Assembly: GCA_033439685.1 (NCBI GenBank)
Contig: JAUEDM010000004.1
Location: 2,790,001 to 2,854,000 of the forward strand
Source: Apodospora peruviana
Taxonomy: Eukaryota > Ascomycota > Sordariomycetes > Sordariales > Lasiosphaeriaceae
Length of the DNA: 64,000 nucleotides
Reading direction: 5' to 3'
Made by a program: the position numbers and the translations under genes
Notes under the pieces: model-generated
Databases searched by the model: none
What the model was told of the DNA's origin: nothing
Seen by the model: the letters and a program-made list of their open reading frames with translations, nothing else
In this document: piece by piece, positions 43,849-56,101 of the stretch
Position numbering within the stretch: position 1 is the first letter of the stretch
Layout of the letters: each line of letters opens with the position of its first letter

Positions 43849-44459
43849 AGCTAATGATTGGTGAAGATTTTTTGAAGTGCCTGCTCCGTGAGAGTGAGCA
43901 GCGGATGTTGCTTCGGCTGTCCAGCGTTGAAAAGGCGAATACAGACACAATCAAGCAAATGGTGGAGCCGTCAGTGTGGCAGTCGTCCCCCACCAAAGTC
44001 GGCGTGCTCTGTGTCTTCTGGATAGGAAACGACGATCGAGTTCCTCGTCGTCTGGAACTTCCCCTTCCCCTTCCCTGAGGGGTGGCTGCAATTGAAGGCG
44101 CGTCGGGCGAAGCAAAAGGGGTGTTATGCCATTGGTGAAGATCGGTGTGGACGAGGTGATACTGGCGATGGAGGAAGACGCTGTGAGGGGCAGGGATTTT
44201 TTGGACAAAGGAAAATGAATTTTGGTCAAGCGGGGTGTGCGGTCGCTCGTGGAAAAAGCACCAAAAAGCTTGGGCCACCTCTGAGTCAGGGTCCACTAAA
44301 GGACGGTGGGGAGGGTGCGAGTTCGAATTCAACTTGAGCCACAGTAATTCTTCTGCCAGGACAGATTATGAACGCCTTCAAAGCAGTTCTGAAGACCACG
44401 AGTTTTGGGGCGTGAAAGGTGACAAAAAAGACCAAGTCATTTCTTCAACGTTCAGGGCC

Positions 44460-44497
<38 letters not shown>

Positions 44498-45301
44498 TGA
44501 CATCGTGACCATACAGACTGTAGGTTTCAAGTCCCTCAATTGAGGTTGGTCATCGTTGCGTGTAACATGCAAAGTTGCAAACGGAACTGTCGCCCTGCTG
44601 GGGACCTAGCCTGTCACTTACCGCGCACGCCTGCTCCGCGCTGTCGGGCCGTCAAAACCTGGATGACACTGGCAGTAGTGGTCCACCCATGGTCACCTAA
44701 GTGGACGGCAAATCATCGGGAAATTGAATCACTAGTGCACCTTTGTTGGCTTGGCTTGCTGGTCCGGCCTGACCGAAGCAGTCTTGTCGACTTCCACATT
44801 TATAACCACAAGCCATTCACAATGGGCCTTGTGCTACGTATGCATAGAACTCGTCTGCTTTTGATTCCTTCGCTCGCAGCGTTGGTCATTCTGGTGCCAT
44901 CAGCTCCGGCAGAACACCGGTTCTCTGCGGGTATGCGGGCCGGGCCAACCCCGCTCTCTCGCCCTCCAATTGACAACCTGGAAAGTGTGAATTGATAATT
45001 TGATACGTTCTGTACAACTCAACAACATGAAAGAAAACTTACCGTAGCTGGCCTGGCTCGGCGTTTCTCAATAAGCAAAAGATTCTTAGTAAAGATACGA
45101 TAGGACATTTACCGATTCTTCATCAAGCTACCTAATTTACATAAATAGACCGAGTTCCTCTCCTGTCTACCTCCAATGATTCTTGTTTTCTTAAGCATCT
45201 CAGCCAATCTCACCTCCAGCCTCACTGACAGCATCAATCTCCAACGTTCCTACCAGTATTACACCATAACAACAGCCTAGGTAGCTATCTCATCCACCAC
45301 C
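43849..45301. other. Intergenic region with T-run/A-run tract
   Basis: Promoter of BRF1 to the left. A small frame at 44822-44995 begins with a signal-like hydrophobic stretch but is only 57 aa and unsupported. The region also holds the T11A26 tract listed separately. Confidence 0.5.
44460..44496. repeat. T11-A26 homopolymer junction
   Basis: Eleven T followed directly by 26 A. It may be a simple tract or the tail of a retroposed sequence; I see no recognisable element body or target duplication. Confidence 0.8.
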
Positions 45302-45980
45302 ATGACCACCACGTTCAACATCACCGCCGGCCCCAACACCGACATCTGGCGCAAACCACCCACGACGGATGTCTTCAACGGTTCGCTTACACCCCCCATT
45401 TTACATCCTTCCCACAACCCAAACACTAACAATCCCACGTATCTATATAGCACCAACTGCGTCCGCCCCGTCTCCCTCAGGCCCATCCGGCCCCTTCAAA
45501 TTATCCACCTTCCTCTCAGCACGCGCATCTTTCTCCTCCCCCTGGCGCGAACAATACGACCAAGCCGGCCTCCTCCTCAACTTCCGTCTCGCCTCCTCCT
45601 CCAACCCCCACCCCGAGAAATGGATCAAAACCGGCATAGAGTTCTACAATGGCGTGCCCATGCTATCAACAGTAGCCTGTGACAGATGGGCCGACTGGAG
45701 CGTCACACCCCTCCCCACATTGTCTTCTTCCGGAGAAAAAACCTGGACAACAATCTCCATCGAGCGCGAAAAGGACGGCATGGGAGACAGTCTCTGGGTC
45801 TACCTCATCCAGGACGACGACACCAAAATTCCGCTTCGGGAAATCTGCTGGGTCTATGGCGACGAGGACCCAGATATCTGGACCCTAGAAGTTCTGGCCA
45901 TGGCGTGCCGCCCCGAAAAGAATACCATAGATAATCTAGTCGCGCAAGTCAAGGACATGAAGGTTGAGTGGTCTTCTTAG
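45302..45980 (+). CDS. DUF1349 protein (concanavalin-like fold, Ree1/YesU-related)
   Basis: Model: join(45302..45380, 45451..45980), 202 aa. The 70-bp intron has CACTAACAA as branch and TATATAG as acceptor. Joining gives IWRKPPTTDVFNAPTAS, with the DUF1349 pattern of WRKPP near the N-terminus. Downstream are YDQAGLLLNFR, KWIKTGIEFYNG, DWSVTPL, the WTTISIEREKD segment and the family-like C-terminus REICWVY...EVLAMACRP. The fold is a beta-sandwich. In yeast the relative Ree1 is tied to enolase regulation; for filamentous-fungal members the role is not established. No signal peptide, so cytosolic is likely. Confidence 0.85.
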
Positions 45981-47683
45981 ATATCTATCTAGCCCGATCA
46001 ATATGAGCGAGTGTCACAGTCACGTATCCAGATGTAAGTCAAATTATGTATGTGAGGTGGCCGACAATCTCCCATTAAAACCTAGCCCCTCAAGCGGGCG
46101 GCGTAGAGCCAAATAACGGAAATCGTTAGACAAGAAAGAATCCTTTCTGTTCGACCAGAAAGGAATCCCCCGTCAAACGACCCGATGAAGTCAACTAATT
46201 TAGGTTTTTTTTCTTGTTCTGTGTGTGTTGTTGGTCATGTCGTAACATCATCATCAGTCATCAATTATTGTAAATGAATAAAAATGAATGAACCGCCATC
46301 CCTTTGCTCTGCGCAGCCAAAAGCAGCAAAAAACTCATCCAAACAAAAGGAAGGTTTTAACAAATTTGGCGTTTGTTCTTAAAAGACGAGCCCATGCAGG
46401 CCGTTGTTGTTGTTGATTCCCAGCAACCATCACCATCCAAAGCTTTGTTTGTTGTTGTTTGTTTGTTTGTTTGTTTTAGAAACAAAGGAAAGAAAAAAAG
46501 GAGAGAGGTGTTTGTGGTCCATTCTTAACCCTCCAAGAGCTGAGATGGGCTTCCCTGTGTCCTTGAATTTCCCAAGATATATAAAAAAAAAACTCTTATA
46601 AAAACAAAAGCCTTCAAATCTGGCCGAAGCAGATTATAAGAAGGGGTTTGTAGTCCAAGAAGTGAAGATGGGTATAGGAACGAATATAAAAAAAACAAAG
46701 CTTCCATGGTTGTTGTCGATCAAAATATCGATGGAGGTTTTTGTCTAAGGAAGTGCGGCGGCATTTCGAAAAAAAAAAGAGCAGACGACGTGTTTGGGGG
46801 GTATCTTAGATCAGTGAAGACCTTTTTTTGGACGACGAGAGCGTGAATATGTGGCGGAAAAGCGTGTGATCTTGCCCGGCTTCGAGGGAGAAAAGGAGGA
46901 GAAGGGTGCTTGCCCCCCCTTTGTTCGAGCCCTGGCGTGTTTGCTTCCCTCCTTTTGGTGTGTGAAATATCCTTCACTGCTCTCTTGGTCCCGCATCATT
47001 CTCGACCAGCGAAACTTTGCAAAAGGTTCAACCAATCTGATGCAATCTTAGAAGAGTGTTGTGTGAAAAACAAAGCACACAGAAAGAAAAGCAAAAACGC
47101 CAGACCTCCCTCCTTTCCTTGCGAAACCGGTCCCGGAAAATTTCCCCAGATATGACAAAAACCAAACAGAGAACCAAGCCAAGACAAGGTGTGGAAGAGC
47201 AGAGAGGGGAAAAGCGAAGCTGCGTACCGTCTTTCCGCCATGATGGCTCTCATCCATTGATAAACCGGCGGGAAATATTAAAGCACCCCCCTCTCCACTC
47301 CACAAAAATCTTGTATATCAAAAATTGGTCGGCCAACCTCGATGAGAAGTGAAGATAAAAGAATCTCCCAAATGGGTATTGCCAATTTTGATGCCAAGAC
47401 GTCGGGGAGCTTCGACGAGAGAAATGTCCCAAACACAACCCATAACGCCAGAAAACCGCCAGATGAAAAGTTGAGCAGAGAAGACCGCAGACCCATTAAA
47501 CCCAAATCTGTAAGACGCAATCCCGTATCCATTGTTGCCTTTGCTTGTGTGGTGTTCCCTAAAGATCTTTGCGCCTGTAGAAAAAATCACAGAAAACCTT
47601 AATCCGATAACACCATTGTTTGTGTGCAGAGCCAGCCAGGCAAAACCGCTAGCGGCTTCGCCAGGCACTTAACAAAGTCTCTC
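45981..47683. other. Long convergent intergenic region
   Basis: AT-rich, with (TTTG/GTTT)n repeats near 46445-46477 and several A-runs. These are long 3' flanks between the DUF1349 and BTB genes. No gene supported. Confidence 0.55.
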
Positions 47684-48679
47684 TTAGATGGTCTTTGGTG
47701 TCCGCGCGTTGCTCGCGTCAATGACGTCGTCGAGGTGGTTGCACATGGCGACGAACAGGTCAAAGAACAGCTTCCCACTGCCCTCGCCGTACACGTCGCT
47801 GCCGCACTTCTCCATCTCGGCCTGCATGGTGCCGCTGCGCTTGAAGGTCTTGCGGCACCGGATGATGAGTGCCAGGTAATGGGCGCGCAGGCGGCTGTCG
47901 GAGTCGGGGGTGTGCGCGTAGCAGTACTGCGCGCTGCGGAGGATAGTGCCGACGTCGATGCCCGACTGCAGCCCCTGTTTCCGCAGCGCCAGCCTCTTCA
48001 GCTCTTCCAGCTCGTAGCGATCGGCGGCGCAGTATATGACTGTGTCGCGAAGCAGGTGCTGGCCGATGCTGGAGAGGTACACAGTCGCCTCGACAGCCGA
48101 AGGGGTCTTGGGGGGGTGTGGTTGGCCTGCGCGGCCACCTCCTATGTTGGGGGAGTCGTGAATCGTCGGGGAGGTTTGCGGTGTGGCCCGACGGGGAAGC
48201 GCGTCCTCTAGCTCCCAAGAGTTCCGGTGCTTGTTGTGCAGCAAGCGGGGGTAGTAGTCACCCTTGTAGAGATACTCGAGAACGGCGCTGAAGACCTCGG
48301 GCTCCTCTTCTGGGAGCGCGATCCGCCTATTCTGCGCATCGAGGTAGTTGCTACGCAGGACCTTTTCGAAAAAGGGCGCCTGGCACAGCACATCCTCGTG
48401 CGCCGCAAACAGCCGTCCTTCTCGGCCCACCGTCAGGGTGACGATGGGGGACGGGGCGAGGGACTTGTCGCTAAGCCTCGCCTGCCCGGATGGCATGCGC
48501 GAGCCCTCCTCACCCTGGAACGACCGCTGCAATTTCGACAGCTTCTGGGGATCCCGTATTGAGCCCTTCTTCATCAGCCTCGCAGACTTGTCCACACGGT
48601 GTTGCGAATCCATCGTCGTCGAGGCGCCGTCCCGCTGGGAGGCGTTGGCGTCGCGGGGTCGGAACGATCGTTTGAACAT
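47684..48679 (-). CDS. BTB/POZ domain protein
   Basis: A single frame of 331 aa. The N-terminal ~75 residues are basic and probably disordered. The BTB fold begins at SPIVTLTVGREGRLFAAHED and continues through VLCQAPFFEKVLRSNYLDA, ALPEEEPEVFSAVLEYLYKG, a disordered insert with poly-Pro segments, and the second half YLSSIGQHLLRDTVIYCAAD and ELEELKRLALRKQG. This arrangement (BTB split by an insert, then a BACK-like helix pair) is common in fungal proteins of unknown function. BTB domains dimerise and can serve as Cul3 adaptors; that role is inference. The upstream leader at 48680-49330 is long. Confidence 0.85.
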   Translation of the reverse strand: MFKRSFRPRDANASQRDGASTTMDSQHRVDKSARLMKKGSIRDPQKLSKLQRSFQGEEGSRMPSGQARLSDKSLAPSPIVTLTVGREGRLFAAHEDVLCQAPFFEKVLRSNYLDAQNRRIALPEEEPEVFSAVLEYLYKGDYYPRLLHNKHRNSWELEDALPRRATPQTSPTIHDSPNIGGGRAGQPHPPKTPSAVEATVYLSSIGQHLLRDTVIYCAADRYELEELKRLALRKQGLQSGIDVGTILRSAQYCYAHTPDSDSRLRAHYLALIIRCRKTFKRSGTMQAEMEKCGSDVYGEGSGKLFFDLFVAMCNHLDDVIDASNARTPKTI

Positions 48680-50616
48680 GGTTGCCTGCGGTATGTGGGA
48701 TCGGAGCTTGATGAAGACGTTTCGGAAATCGGGGGCCAGCTCGGGAGTCGTACGGGATAAACAGAAGAGGCCAGTGAAAAATGCTCAAGACAAGAACGAG
48801 TCCCTGAACTTGCTGATTCTTCTTACCAACCTCTTGCTATTTGATTTGACAGAGAGTGACGAAAAGAATGAGGATCCCGGAGGACGGAGAGTAGAGAGAA
48901 AAAAGAAAGGACGCACAAAAGAACGATTGACGGGGTCCGGGCGGGGCTATCTCAAACGACGAGATAACTCCAGCAAGTTTGCGACCCTTTGGTTGTGTGT
49001 TGGGGGGGGGGGGAGAGAAAAAGGAAAGGGGAGGAATTGGAGACGGGTCGACGATATATTTATGTTTCTGTCGCATCCCAGGATGTGGGGGAGGGGTGTC
49101 GCCTGGAGCGACTCATCGCGCAGTTGCGGGCGGGATCGACAAGGAACAAGCAAGGCTGGGGTTGCAGCTGCATGGGCGCAGGGGGGGAGGGGGGGGTTGG
49201 CCACTGAGCCAGAGCCTGTTGGGTCTGATTTTCAGGCATGTCCTTGTCGTCGTCATTGCCCTGGAGACATGCATCCACACGTCGCGATTGATTGATAGTT
49301 GCGCGGCGTATTCGTAGTTGTTGAACAAATAAGGTACTTCGATGGTCTGAACTCAGTATCGTTTTCTTCCTGCTCCGTTTGATCCAGTTTGTCGGGAGCG
49401 TTCGGAAGGCAGTGAGTGCACAGAGCTCTCCAGCTGAGTGTCAGTTCCACAGCTTGGCAACCTTCTTCGATGAAGCCTTCCTTTCAAGTTCATCCCGTCG
49501 CTTTCTCCCATGTGACCGACCAACATCCGTCCTCAATACTCAACAAGGAATAAGCACGAAGGCCTCTCAGCCAGAACCAATAGAAGGCAATTGGAATTCG
49601 GGGACGACAAGCAGACCTGCTGCATTACTTTTGGTTCTGCCTCCTGCGGGACCCGACAACCGCCCGCCCAATGGCCATCCAGTGAACAACTGAGCAACAA
49701 AGTTTCAGGGCACAGCCTCATTGCCAGCGCTTGCGGCTTGCCGGGTTTTGAAGCAGATAATTCGTCCAATCCGACGTCAACTGTCCTGGCATTGGACCGT
49801 CAACTCCACTGTGAAGATGTGTCGAGTCACTGCAGCGTGCAGCTGACGACAGCTCCGAGCTACCCTCTCGGCTCAATTCGAAAGTCGTGTGTTTCTTCAC
49901 AGGAAAAGATCATGATTCGAACAATCCCATCTGCAAGTCCAACACACCCGGGCCCCATCCCCAATCCGCACCTCCACTAAACCGGGGCTCACCCTTGGAA
50001 GTTGGGGGTGGAATTGAGACCCGCCAGGGGGAAGCTTCAAGAGCTCCATTTTCGACAGGGGTATTAATTGAACCGCAGCGATTCACACCTTGATCAGTTA
50101 GAGAACCTCAACCCGCACACACTCGCGGCTGCTCTACAAGTACCTACGCTCGGAACTCTGTGAATCGAGGTGAACGTTAAGCCAGTCATCAGATTCGCAA
50201 CCCCCGTTTATTACCCTTCCCAAATAAGAGTCACGCAATGGGATGACGACGACATCATGAGAGATACTAGGTGTATTGTCGATTTAGTGTGACTGGCTCC
50301 AATTGGGCATTAGGTAGTCCTGGTCTCCCATCTTCCAAAACCGCAATAGCTATACTGTCTCCAAGAAGCACCAGTTCGCGGGTTAACAGTGACCAGACTT
50401 GTTAATCTGTGAGTTTGGAGGTTCTCTCACACAACTCGACCCGCATGTCAGTGTGATAAGAATGCTCCGAGCTAAAAAGAGTCTCGGTCAACAAACACAA
50501 CTAGCCCTTCGGTGACCCATAGCTGCTCGAGCTTTCAAGCATGCAACGGGATCCACCTAAACGACCTGGCTGAAGACAATGCCACCGAGCAACGCATACA
50601 CAATGACACGAATGCC
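48680..50616. other. Long intergenic region
   Basis: Upstream of the BTB gene and downstream of the five-exon membrane-protein gene. It contains G-runs near 49003-49015 and 49180-49196. Open frames are short and unrecognised. Confidence 0.5.
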
Positions 50617-52015
50617 TCAAGCCGGTCCCCGTCCCGTAATATTCTGGACCTGCTCCCGCGCGCCGTGTATCATGTTCTCGGCAATGTGGCGAGGGTTGAA
50701 GCCACCTTGGTTCTCCGGCTCCGGCTCCGGCTGGGGCTGAGGCTGGTGCTCGCCATGTTGATTCTGGGTCAGATTCTCACGCATTCCGATGAGCCCATAC
50801 ATGAACGAGAACACTGAGTAAGATGCACCGTTAGTTGTCGATGTCTTGTCACATGTGAGTAGCCGAGGCGTATCGGTTGAAGTGTATTGGCCGATATTAC
50901 TCACCCGCCGGGCCCATGAGCACAAAACCCGCAGCATACGCGGACACAATCTCTGTCTTGCCCATCTCTTCACGGTTCATCCAGAAGAATGGGTAATGTC
51001 CTGTGAGAATTGAACCAATTGCAGCCCACACAAGGTAAAGTGACAAGGCAAACATGAGCCAGAAGATGTGGCTGCGGACCGGCTAGATTGGTCTTGTTAG
51101 AAATGGCTCCGTGGAACAACAGCCTGGGGAGGACTCACGACCTGGCGCCTGACGCTGTTCAAAACCATCATCTCAAAGAAAGCGATCAGCCCAGACATAC
51201 CCCAAAGACTGAGGATACAAAATCGAGGAAACCATGGGCCGCTGGTAAAGATGTCCTCGACTGAACCGCCTGTATTGTTTCCAAATGGCGCCATCACTGC
51301 CGTCGCATTGCCGCCTCCCCCCTTGTCGCCTCCACCTTCGTTGCCGCCCTGCTCTCCGCCTTTGGGGAGATGGCCATGGCCGTTCGGCACCAGTATGGTC
51401 CAGTAGATGATCACATTCATGAACGCAAAGACGTGGGCAATGGTGTAGAACAGGCTGAACAAGAATCGCTTGCGAGACCGCATCGTCTGGGCTGGTGGCG
51501 ACATTTTTGCGAGGACGCGATACTTCCAACGATGATCATCCTTGTCAACATCGGGATAGTAGAGGTGGGTGAAGCTCCAACACTGGAGGATGAAGACGCC
51601 TGTCAGCATATTGGAATAATAACCTGCAGTGGGAGTTTGGGTACTTACAAAAACGACAAGATGATACAACCACAACAGTCCGAAGGATATACTCGAGAAC
51701 TGAAAGATGATGCGCCAGGGCGAATAGTCTTGTTCGTCCTTCCGGTAGTCAATCTCGTAGTGAATCAGCATCCCCTCCAGAACGGTAAGGTAAGCCAAGA
51801 TTCCGGCTCGGGTATAGACCAGGGCCTCCTGGTTCATAAAAGACCATGGCGAGTGGCAAACTCGCAGGAAAATGGGCTAGGAGATGGTTAATCAAGCTGC
51901 AGATGGTATGGGTGTGCCATCGACAACATACAGGGTCCTGCACATAAGAGCCATTGGGCGTCGGCAAGCCCTGGCGGCCCTCCAGAAGCGGAGTTCTCTC
52001 CGCTGTCGCTGACAT
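50617..52015 (-). CDS. Multi-pass membrane protein, five exons (FAR-17a/AIG1-like architecture)
   Basis: Model: complement(join(50617..50813, 50905..51082, 51139..51582, 51649..51876, 51932..52015)), 376 aa. All introns are GT-AG (91, 56, 66 and 55 bp). The start MSATAERTPLLEG is an acidic, di-Leu-like cytosolic head. TM segments include GILAYLTVLEGMLIHY, FGLLWLYHLVVF, LFSLFYTIAHVFAFMNVIIY, FCILSLWGMSGLIAFFEM, HIFWLMFALSLYLVWAAIG and AYAAGFVLMGPAVFSFMYG. A Gly/Asn/His-rich loop and a Pro/Glu/Gln-rich tail are low-complexity. The RVCHSPWSFMNQ and THLYYPDVD motifs fit this fungal membrane family, whose human relatives hydrolyse fatty-acid esters of hydroxy fatty acids. Assignment is from pattern only. 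The third intron is 66 bp and in frame. Confidence 0.75.
51583..51648 (-). other. In-frame 66-bp intron of the multi-pass membrane protein gene
   Basis: GTAAGT donor, CTGAC branch about 20 bases before the CTCCAG acceptor. It has 22 codons and no stop. Removal restores LWLYHLVVFCWSFTHLYYPD. Confidence 0.7.
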
Positions 52016-53146
52016 GGTCGCAGAGTTTACGAGAGAGACAACGGACGGTGAGTGAGTCGCTTATGGAGTAAAACAATGATGCTGCTGCCAGTAGGATGAT
52101 CTGTGCTCCGAGGAGTCAGGTGTAGGAGCTGTATGTAGCAAGGTCGACGCGAGATGAAGCAGCAGGGTAGCTGGCAACGGACACCAAAAGTGTTGGAAGA
52201 TAGGAAGAGAAAATTCAAGAGACTTTGGTGGAATTTCTGCTCGCATAGGCCCGAGGAAGGCAGCCCTCCTTCCCTAAGGCATAGGATTGTGCATCTCAAT
52301 GTCGGCGGGCAAGACCGAGATGTCCACTTGATCATCCGTGGCAGGTGCCCAGACGAAATAAATGGAAAGGAGGACATGGAAGGAAAGAAAGGCTGACTGT
52401 GCTACCAAACCGTGGAAATTTTGTCTCTGCTCTTTCCCTGGTCAAGTGTATGGAAGCTGATGGTAGAACATTCCACGGCTAATACCCTGTGAACGCAGTT
52501 TCGGTCTCCGGAAGTCGAAAGTATTTGAAGCCCCTGGCTCTTGTACGGGATCTATACCATCTATCTACTGTGGAAAAGTGTACTGAGAAAGTACAAAAAA
52601 CCCGGAAGGAGCACCCGCACTACGAGTGTGAAGAGTTGGAGACCATCCCATCCGCTTTCATACAGCTGTTAGACAGATGAGGAGGACGAGGTAATTGCTT
52701 TCCCACGACTACCAAAATCGCAAGCAGCAATTGAACCGTTGCAAGAAGAAAAATCAAAAAAATCGGGTTGAATTCGCAATGGAGCGCATTTCGAGATTGC
52801 CTTGAAGGTTAACGTATTTATTTGTTGATGTGAGGCCAAACCTCGGAAAGGAGCAGGAGCCCCTGAAGCCGAGGGGTTGTGAGGTTCAACAAAGCGGTGC
52901 TGAGAGGCGATCCGGAAGCTTGGGCAGACCCACATTCGCAACGCGCACCAATCATCCATCGCCATCCTGCTACCGTGTCTTGTCCCACCAGGCGACAGAA
53001 GCAGGGGCCAGCTGCCACATGAAGTTGACAAGACCACATCACCACAACTACCATACCCACGGCAACACTGGCCCTCGAAGCTGACGACACTTTCCCAGTT
53101 TACTTCGATACCCTTTTTTACTAAAGCGTTGATACTACCGCCCGAC
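52016..53146. other. Divergent intergenic region
   Basis: Promoters of the membrane-protein gene (leftward) and SEC11 (rightward). The minus-strand open frame 52669-53271 overlaps the first exon of SEC11 and is a shadow. Confidence 0.55.
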
Positions 53147-53859
53147 ATGCTTTCCAGCCTCGGGAACCCGCGGCAAGCTGCCGCGCAGCTAATGAACTTT
53201 GGCCTGATTCTCTCGACAGCTTTCATGGTTCGTCCCTTGCGCAACACCCAGCTTCCTGGCGCGCGCGACACGATTGCTCAATTACTGATACTGACATATG
53301 GTGCAGATGTGGAAAGGTCTCTCCGTCATGACCGACTCACCGTCACCCATCGTCGTCGTCCTGTCGGGCAGCATGGAACCGGCTTTCCAACGGGGTGATC
53401 TCCTCCTACTATGGAACCGCAATATCGCCTCCGAAACCAACGTCGGCGAAGTCGTGGTCTACAACGTCAAGGATAAAGACATACCGATTGTTCACAGAGT
53501 GGTCAGGAAGTTTGGTGTTGGGTTCGTCTTCTCCCACCATGTTCCCCTCGCAATGTCGGGCTGACAACTGCTTTCCAAAAGGCCGGATGCAAAACTTCTT
53601 ACAAAAGGCGACAATAACTCAGCCGACGATACAGAGCTATATGCGCGGGGCCAGGACTACTTGGTCAGGAAAGACATTATTGGGTAAGGATAACCGGGAG
53701 AAGCCGACTTGGAACTGTAACTAACACTGGGAATATAGGAGCGTTGTGGGATACATCCCCTTCGTCGGCTACGTAACCATTATGCTGTCCGAGCATCCCT
53801 GGCTGAAAACGGTCATGCTGGGAATAATGGGTTTAGTGGTGGTGTTGCAACGTGAATAG
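53147..53859 (+). CDS. SEC11: Signal peptidase complex catalytic subunit Sec11
   Basis: Model: join(53147..53227, 53307..53521, 53582..53683, 53739..53859), 172 aa, the family's usual length. Sec11 cleaves signal peptides in the ER lumen. An N-terminal TM ([20 protein letters not shown]) is followed by the catalytic Ser box SGSMEPAFQRGDLLLLWN, the His box PIVHRVVRKFG and the C-terminal LLTKGDNN Asp box. The tail SVVGYIPFVGYVTIMLSEHP plus a hydrophobic segment ends QRE. Introns: 79, 60 and 55 bp. The second intron uses GTTCGT, giving KFGVGPDAKLL; alternatives break the frame. The product is normally partnered by Spc1-Spc3, not in this window. Confidence 0.93.
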
Positions 53860-54789
53860 CAGGCGGGTTTTACACACGTAGCTTCAAACCCTTCTACTAC
53901 ACCTCTCTCATCTGCATTGGGTGATACCAGTGCCTGTCTCAACACGCATGATAACATTTTGCGGACAAGAGCCGAACACTCTCCCCTGTCGCCGTCGGGG
54001 ATTCTCTCCCAAGAACTGGTCACGAGAGACGACGGTACTATCATCCGAAAGGTTACGCCACGATGAGTCAAAGCCCATCCAGAAAGTGACTGCGTCTGTG
54101 TCGCTGGAGCAATGGCCGCCTGGAAATGTCCGGCAGGCAGGCAGGCGGTTCCGCTGCCTGGATTCGTCAGGTACCTATATAATCCGCACAGTACACCTTA
54201 TAGAAAGTCGCAAGTGGTTCAAACCTACCTTGCCCTACAGTTGCGCTCCAGGAGTCAACCTATTACGGGAAAAAGCAAACAACTGGCTCAGCTTCAGCTT
54301 CAAAGCAGATGTTCGTTTGTCGCCCCGCGTACCTATCCGTCTCTTTTTTCGGCCAGTTTTCGCCCGCAACAAACTGCCAATAAATACGTGAATAATTACT
54401 ATTTAGGCCTAGCGAGAACCGTTGGATGCCCCATGGTCCAGGGGTTATTGGTATTTTTGGGGGCGGAAAGGGACCCTGTTACCCCTGTCGTGCTCGTGTT
54501 GGCGTCGTTGGATGTCGCGATGGGGCAACTTCGCGCCCAGATTTTTTTGAAGCCATGGATGCCTGGATCCAATTTTAAATGTTCCCCATATTCCATTCTT
54601 CGCCCTTCTTCACCACATCTTCTTTTCATCGCATTTTTTGACGTTCATTAATCATTTTTGGTTGGCCATTTGTCACTCGTTTCTGAGGTCAACCACTTTT
54701 AATAGCTATTCCAGCAGCATTCCCCGGATCGGCGCACTCAAGTGAATTTTGGCGATAATACGGAGATAATCGGTAGAGTGGAGTTGACA
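53860..54789. other. Intergenic region
   Basis: 3' flank of SEC11 and leader of the next rightward gene. No supported gene. Confidence 0.5.
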
Positions 54790-56101
54790 ATGCTGATCGA
54801 AGACAACGTGGAGGCGGAGGCGCGACCGACAAATGGGGAGCAGGAGAAGGGACTGGGAGAACAGCAAGCCTCAGCGCCGCCGGTGCCCACTGAGACACCA
54901 CCACCTGTACCAGAGAATACAGCTGCACCTAGACAACCGTCGAGACCAGCACGAGGACAAGCGCAATTACCACAACCTCTGCCATCAGCCCATCCGAGCG
55001 CAAAAGGCCAACACCAGCCTCCGCTTCCAAGTGTTCCGCCTGGGTATATTCCGGACCCCTATTACGATGCACACCATGTACCTGTCGGCCCGCCCGCCAT
55101 GATACCCTTCAGCCCGGGGTGGCATAAGGCGAAGCTGGTGTTGGAGATATCCTCGCTCCTCAGCAGCGCTGTGATCATCGGCCTTGGTATCGCGCTCGGT
55201 GCTATGGGTGGTACGGACCATAGGTACTCCTACAGATACTCGTACTTCGAGACAGAGTTCGCTGTTGCTGCCACGACGGTAGGTTCAAGCTGTTTCTCGT
55301 GTATGTAGGTTTTGCGCTGACACCAAGAATTCCTAGGCTGGACTCGCCATCGTCTGGAATACCGCCGAAGCATTGACCATTTGTCTCTCGCGCGTCCGTA
55401 AGGGCATGCACCCGGGCGCTCACGTGGGCTTCCATCTCATCATCTGGCTCATGGGGATATTCACCGGGACCGTAGTCGGCATCCGCATCGACATCGGCAT
55501 GTATTGGGACGACGAAGGATACTACGACGTCGGCATCCACGCGGCACTGTTCGCCTTCGTCATCATCTTGATATTGGTCCATTTTACTCTGTTCGTGCGC
55601 GCCTGCGTCGAGACGCACCAGGTCAACAGGGCGCACAGGAACAGGAGGGCCCAGATCCAGTACATCCAGGTGCCCGTTGCCGTCGGTGTCGGCGGCCCTT
55701 ACGCCGGCGTTCCCCTCGGCCCCGCGGGGTCGATGCAGCAGTGGCCGTACCCGCCCCCTCCAGGAGCCTATCCGCCGCAGATGATGATGCATGGACAACA
55801 ACAGGCAGGAAACGGCCAGCTCCCACCGGAACAGGCCGTCTTATATGGGGGATACTATGCACCGGCCGGACCACAGATGGAGCCCGCGCCGCAGCAGATC
55901 TTGCGGCCTAGGATGAATTTCCCCGGGTATTATGCGCCGGCTCCTCCGGTGGCGCCTTCAAGACGGTCGTCTAGTGGCCGGACACGGCGTTCCAGGCAAG
56001 AACCGACTAGGCAAGAGCCGCCTCTGCCGCCTCTGCCGGCGGTGCCCTCAGGTTCAGAGCCTGTCCGTTCCGAAGCATCAGCTCCGACGCAATCCTCTTG
56101 A
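54790..56101 (+). CDS. Four-TM membrane protein with proline-rich termini
   Basis: Model: join(54790..55278, 55337..56101), 417 aa; the ATG at 54790 is the first in frame after a stretch with only a GTG. The N-terminal ~110 residues are Pro/Gln-rich. Four hydrophobic segments follow: LVLEISSLLSSAVIIGLGIA, AGLAIVWNTAEALTICL, FHLIIWLMGIFTGTVVGI and AALFAFVIILILVHFTLFV. This resembles fungal MARVEL-like proteins, but I see no specific motif. The C-terminal ~160 residues are a Pro/Tyr/Gln-rich cytosolic tail with PPLPPLPAVPS-type SH3-ligand-like sequence and basic RRSSSGRTRRSR. The 58-bp intron has GTAGGT and CCTAG. Function unknown; a membrane scaffold is plausible. Confidence 0.75.

Noticed and set aside
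44822..44995. 57-aa frame with hydrophobic start
   Set aside because: Too short, no neighbours or family; signal-like stretch may be chance.
52441..52590. ACATTCCACGGCTAATA resembling the MITE arm
   Set aside because: Match is limited to about 12-15 bases and no facing arm with TA flanks was found.
52669..53271. 200-aa minus-strand frame over the start of SEC11
   Set aside because: Overlaps a confidently identified exon; no motif.
55202..55801. 199-aa minus-strand frame over the four-TM gene
   Set aside because: Antisense shadow; His/Arg/Asp-biased low-complexity translation.
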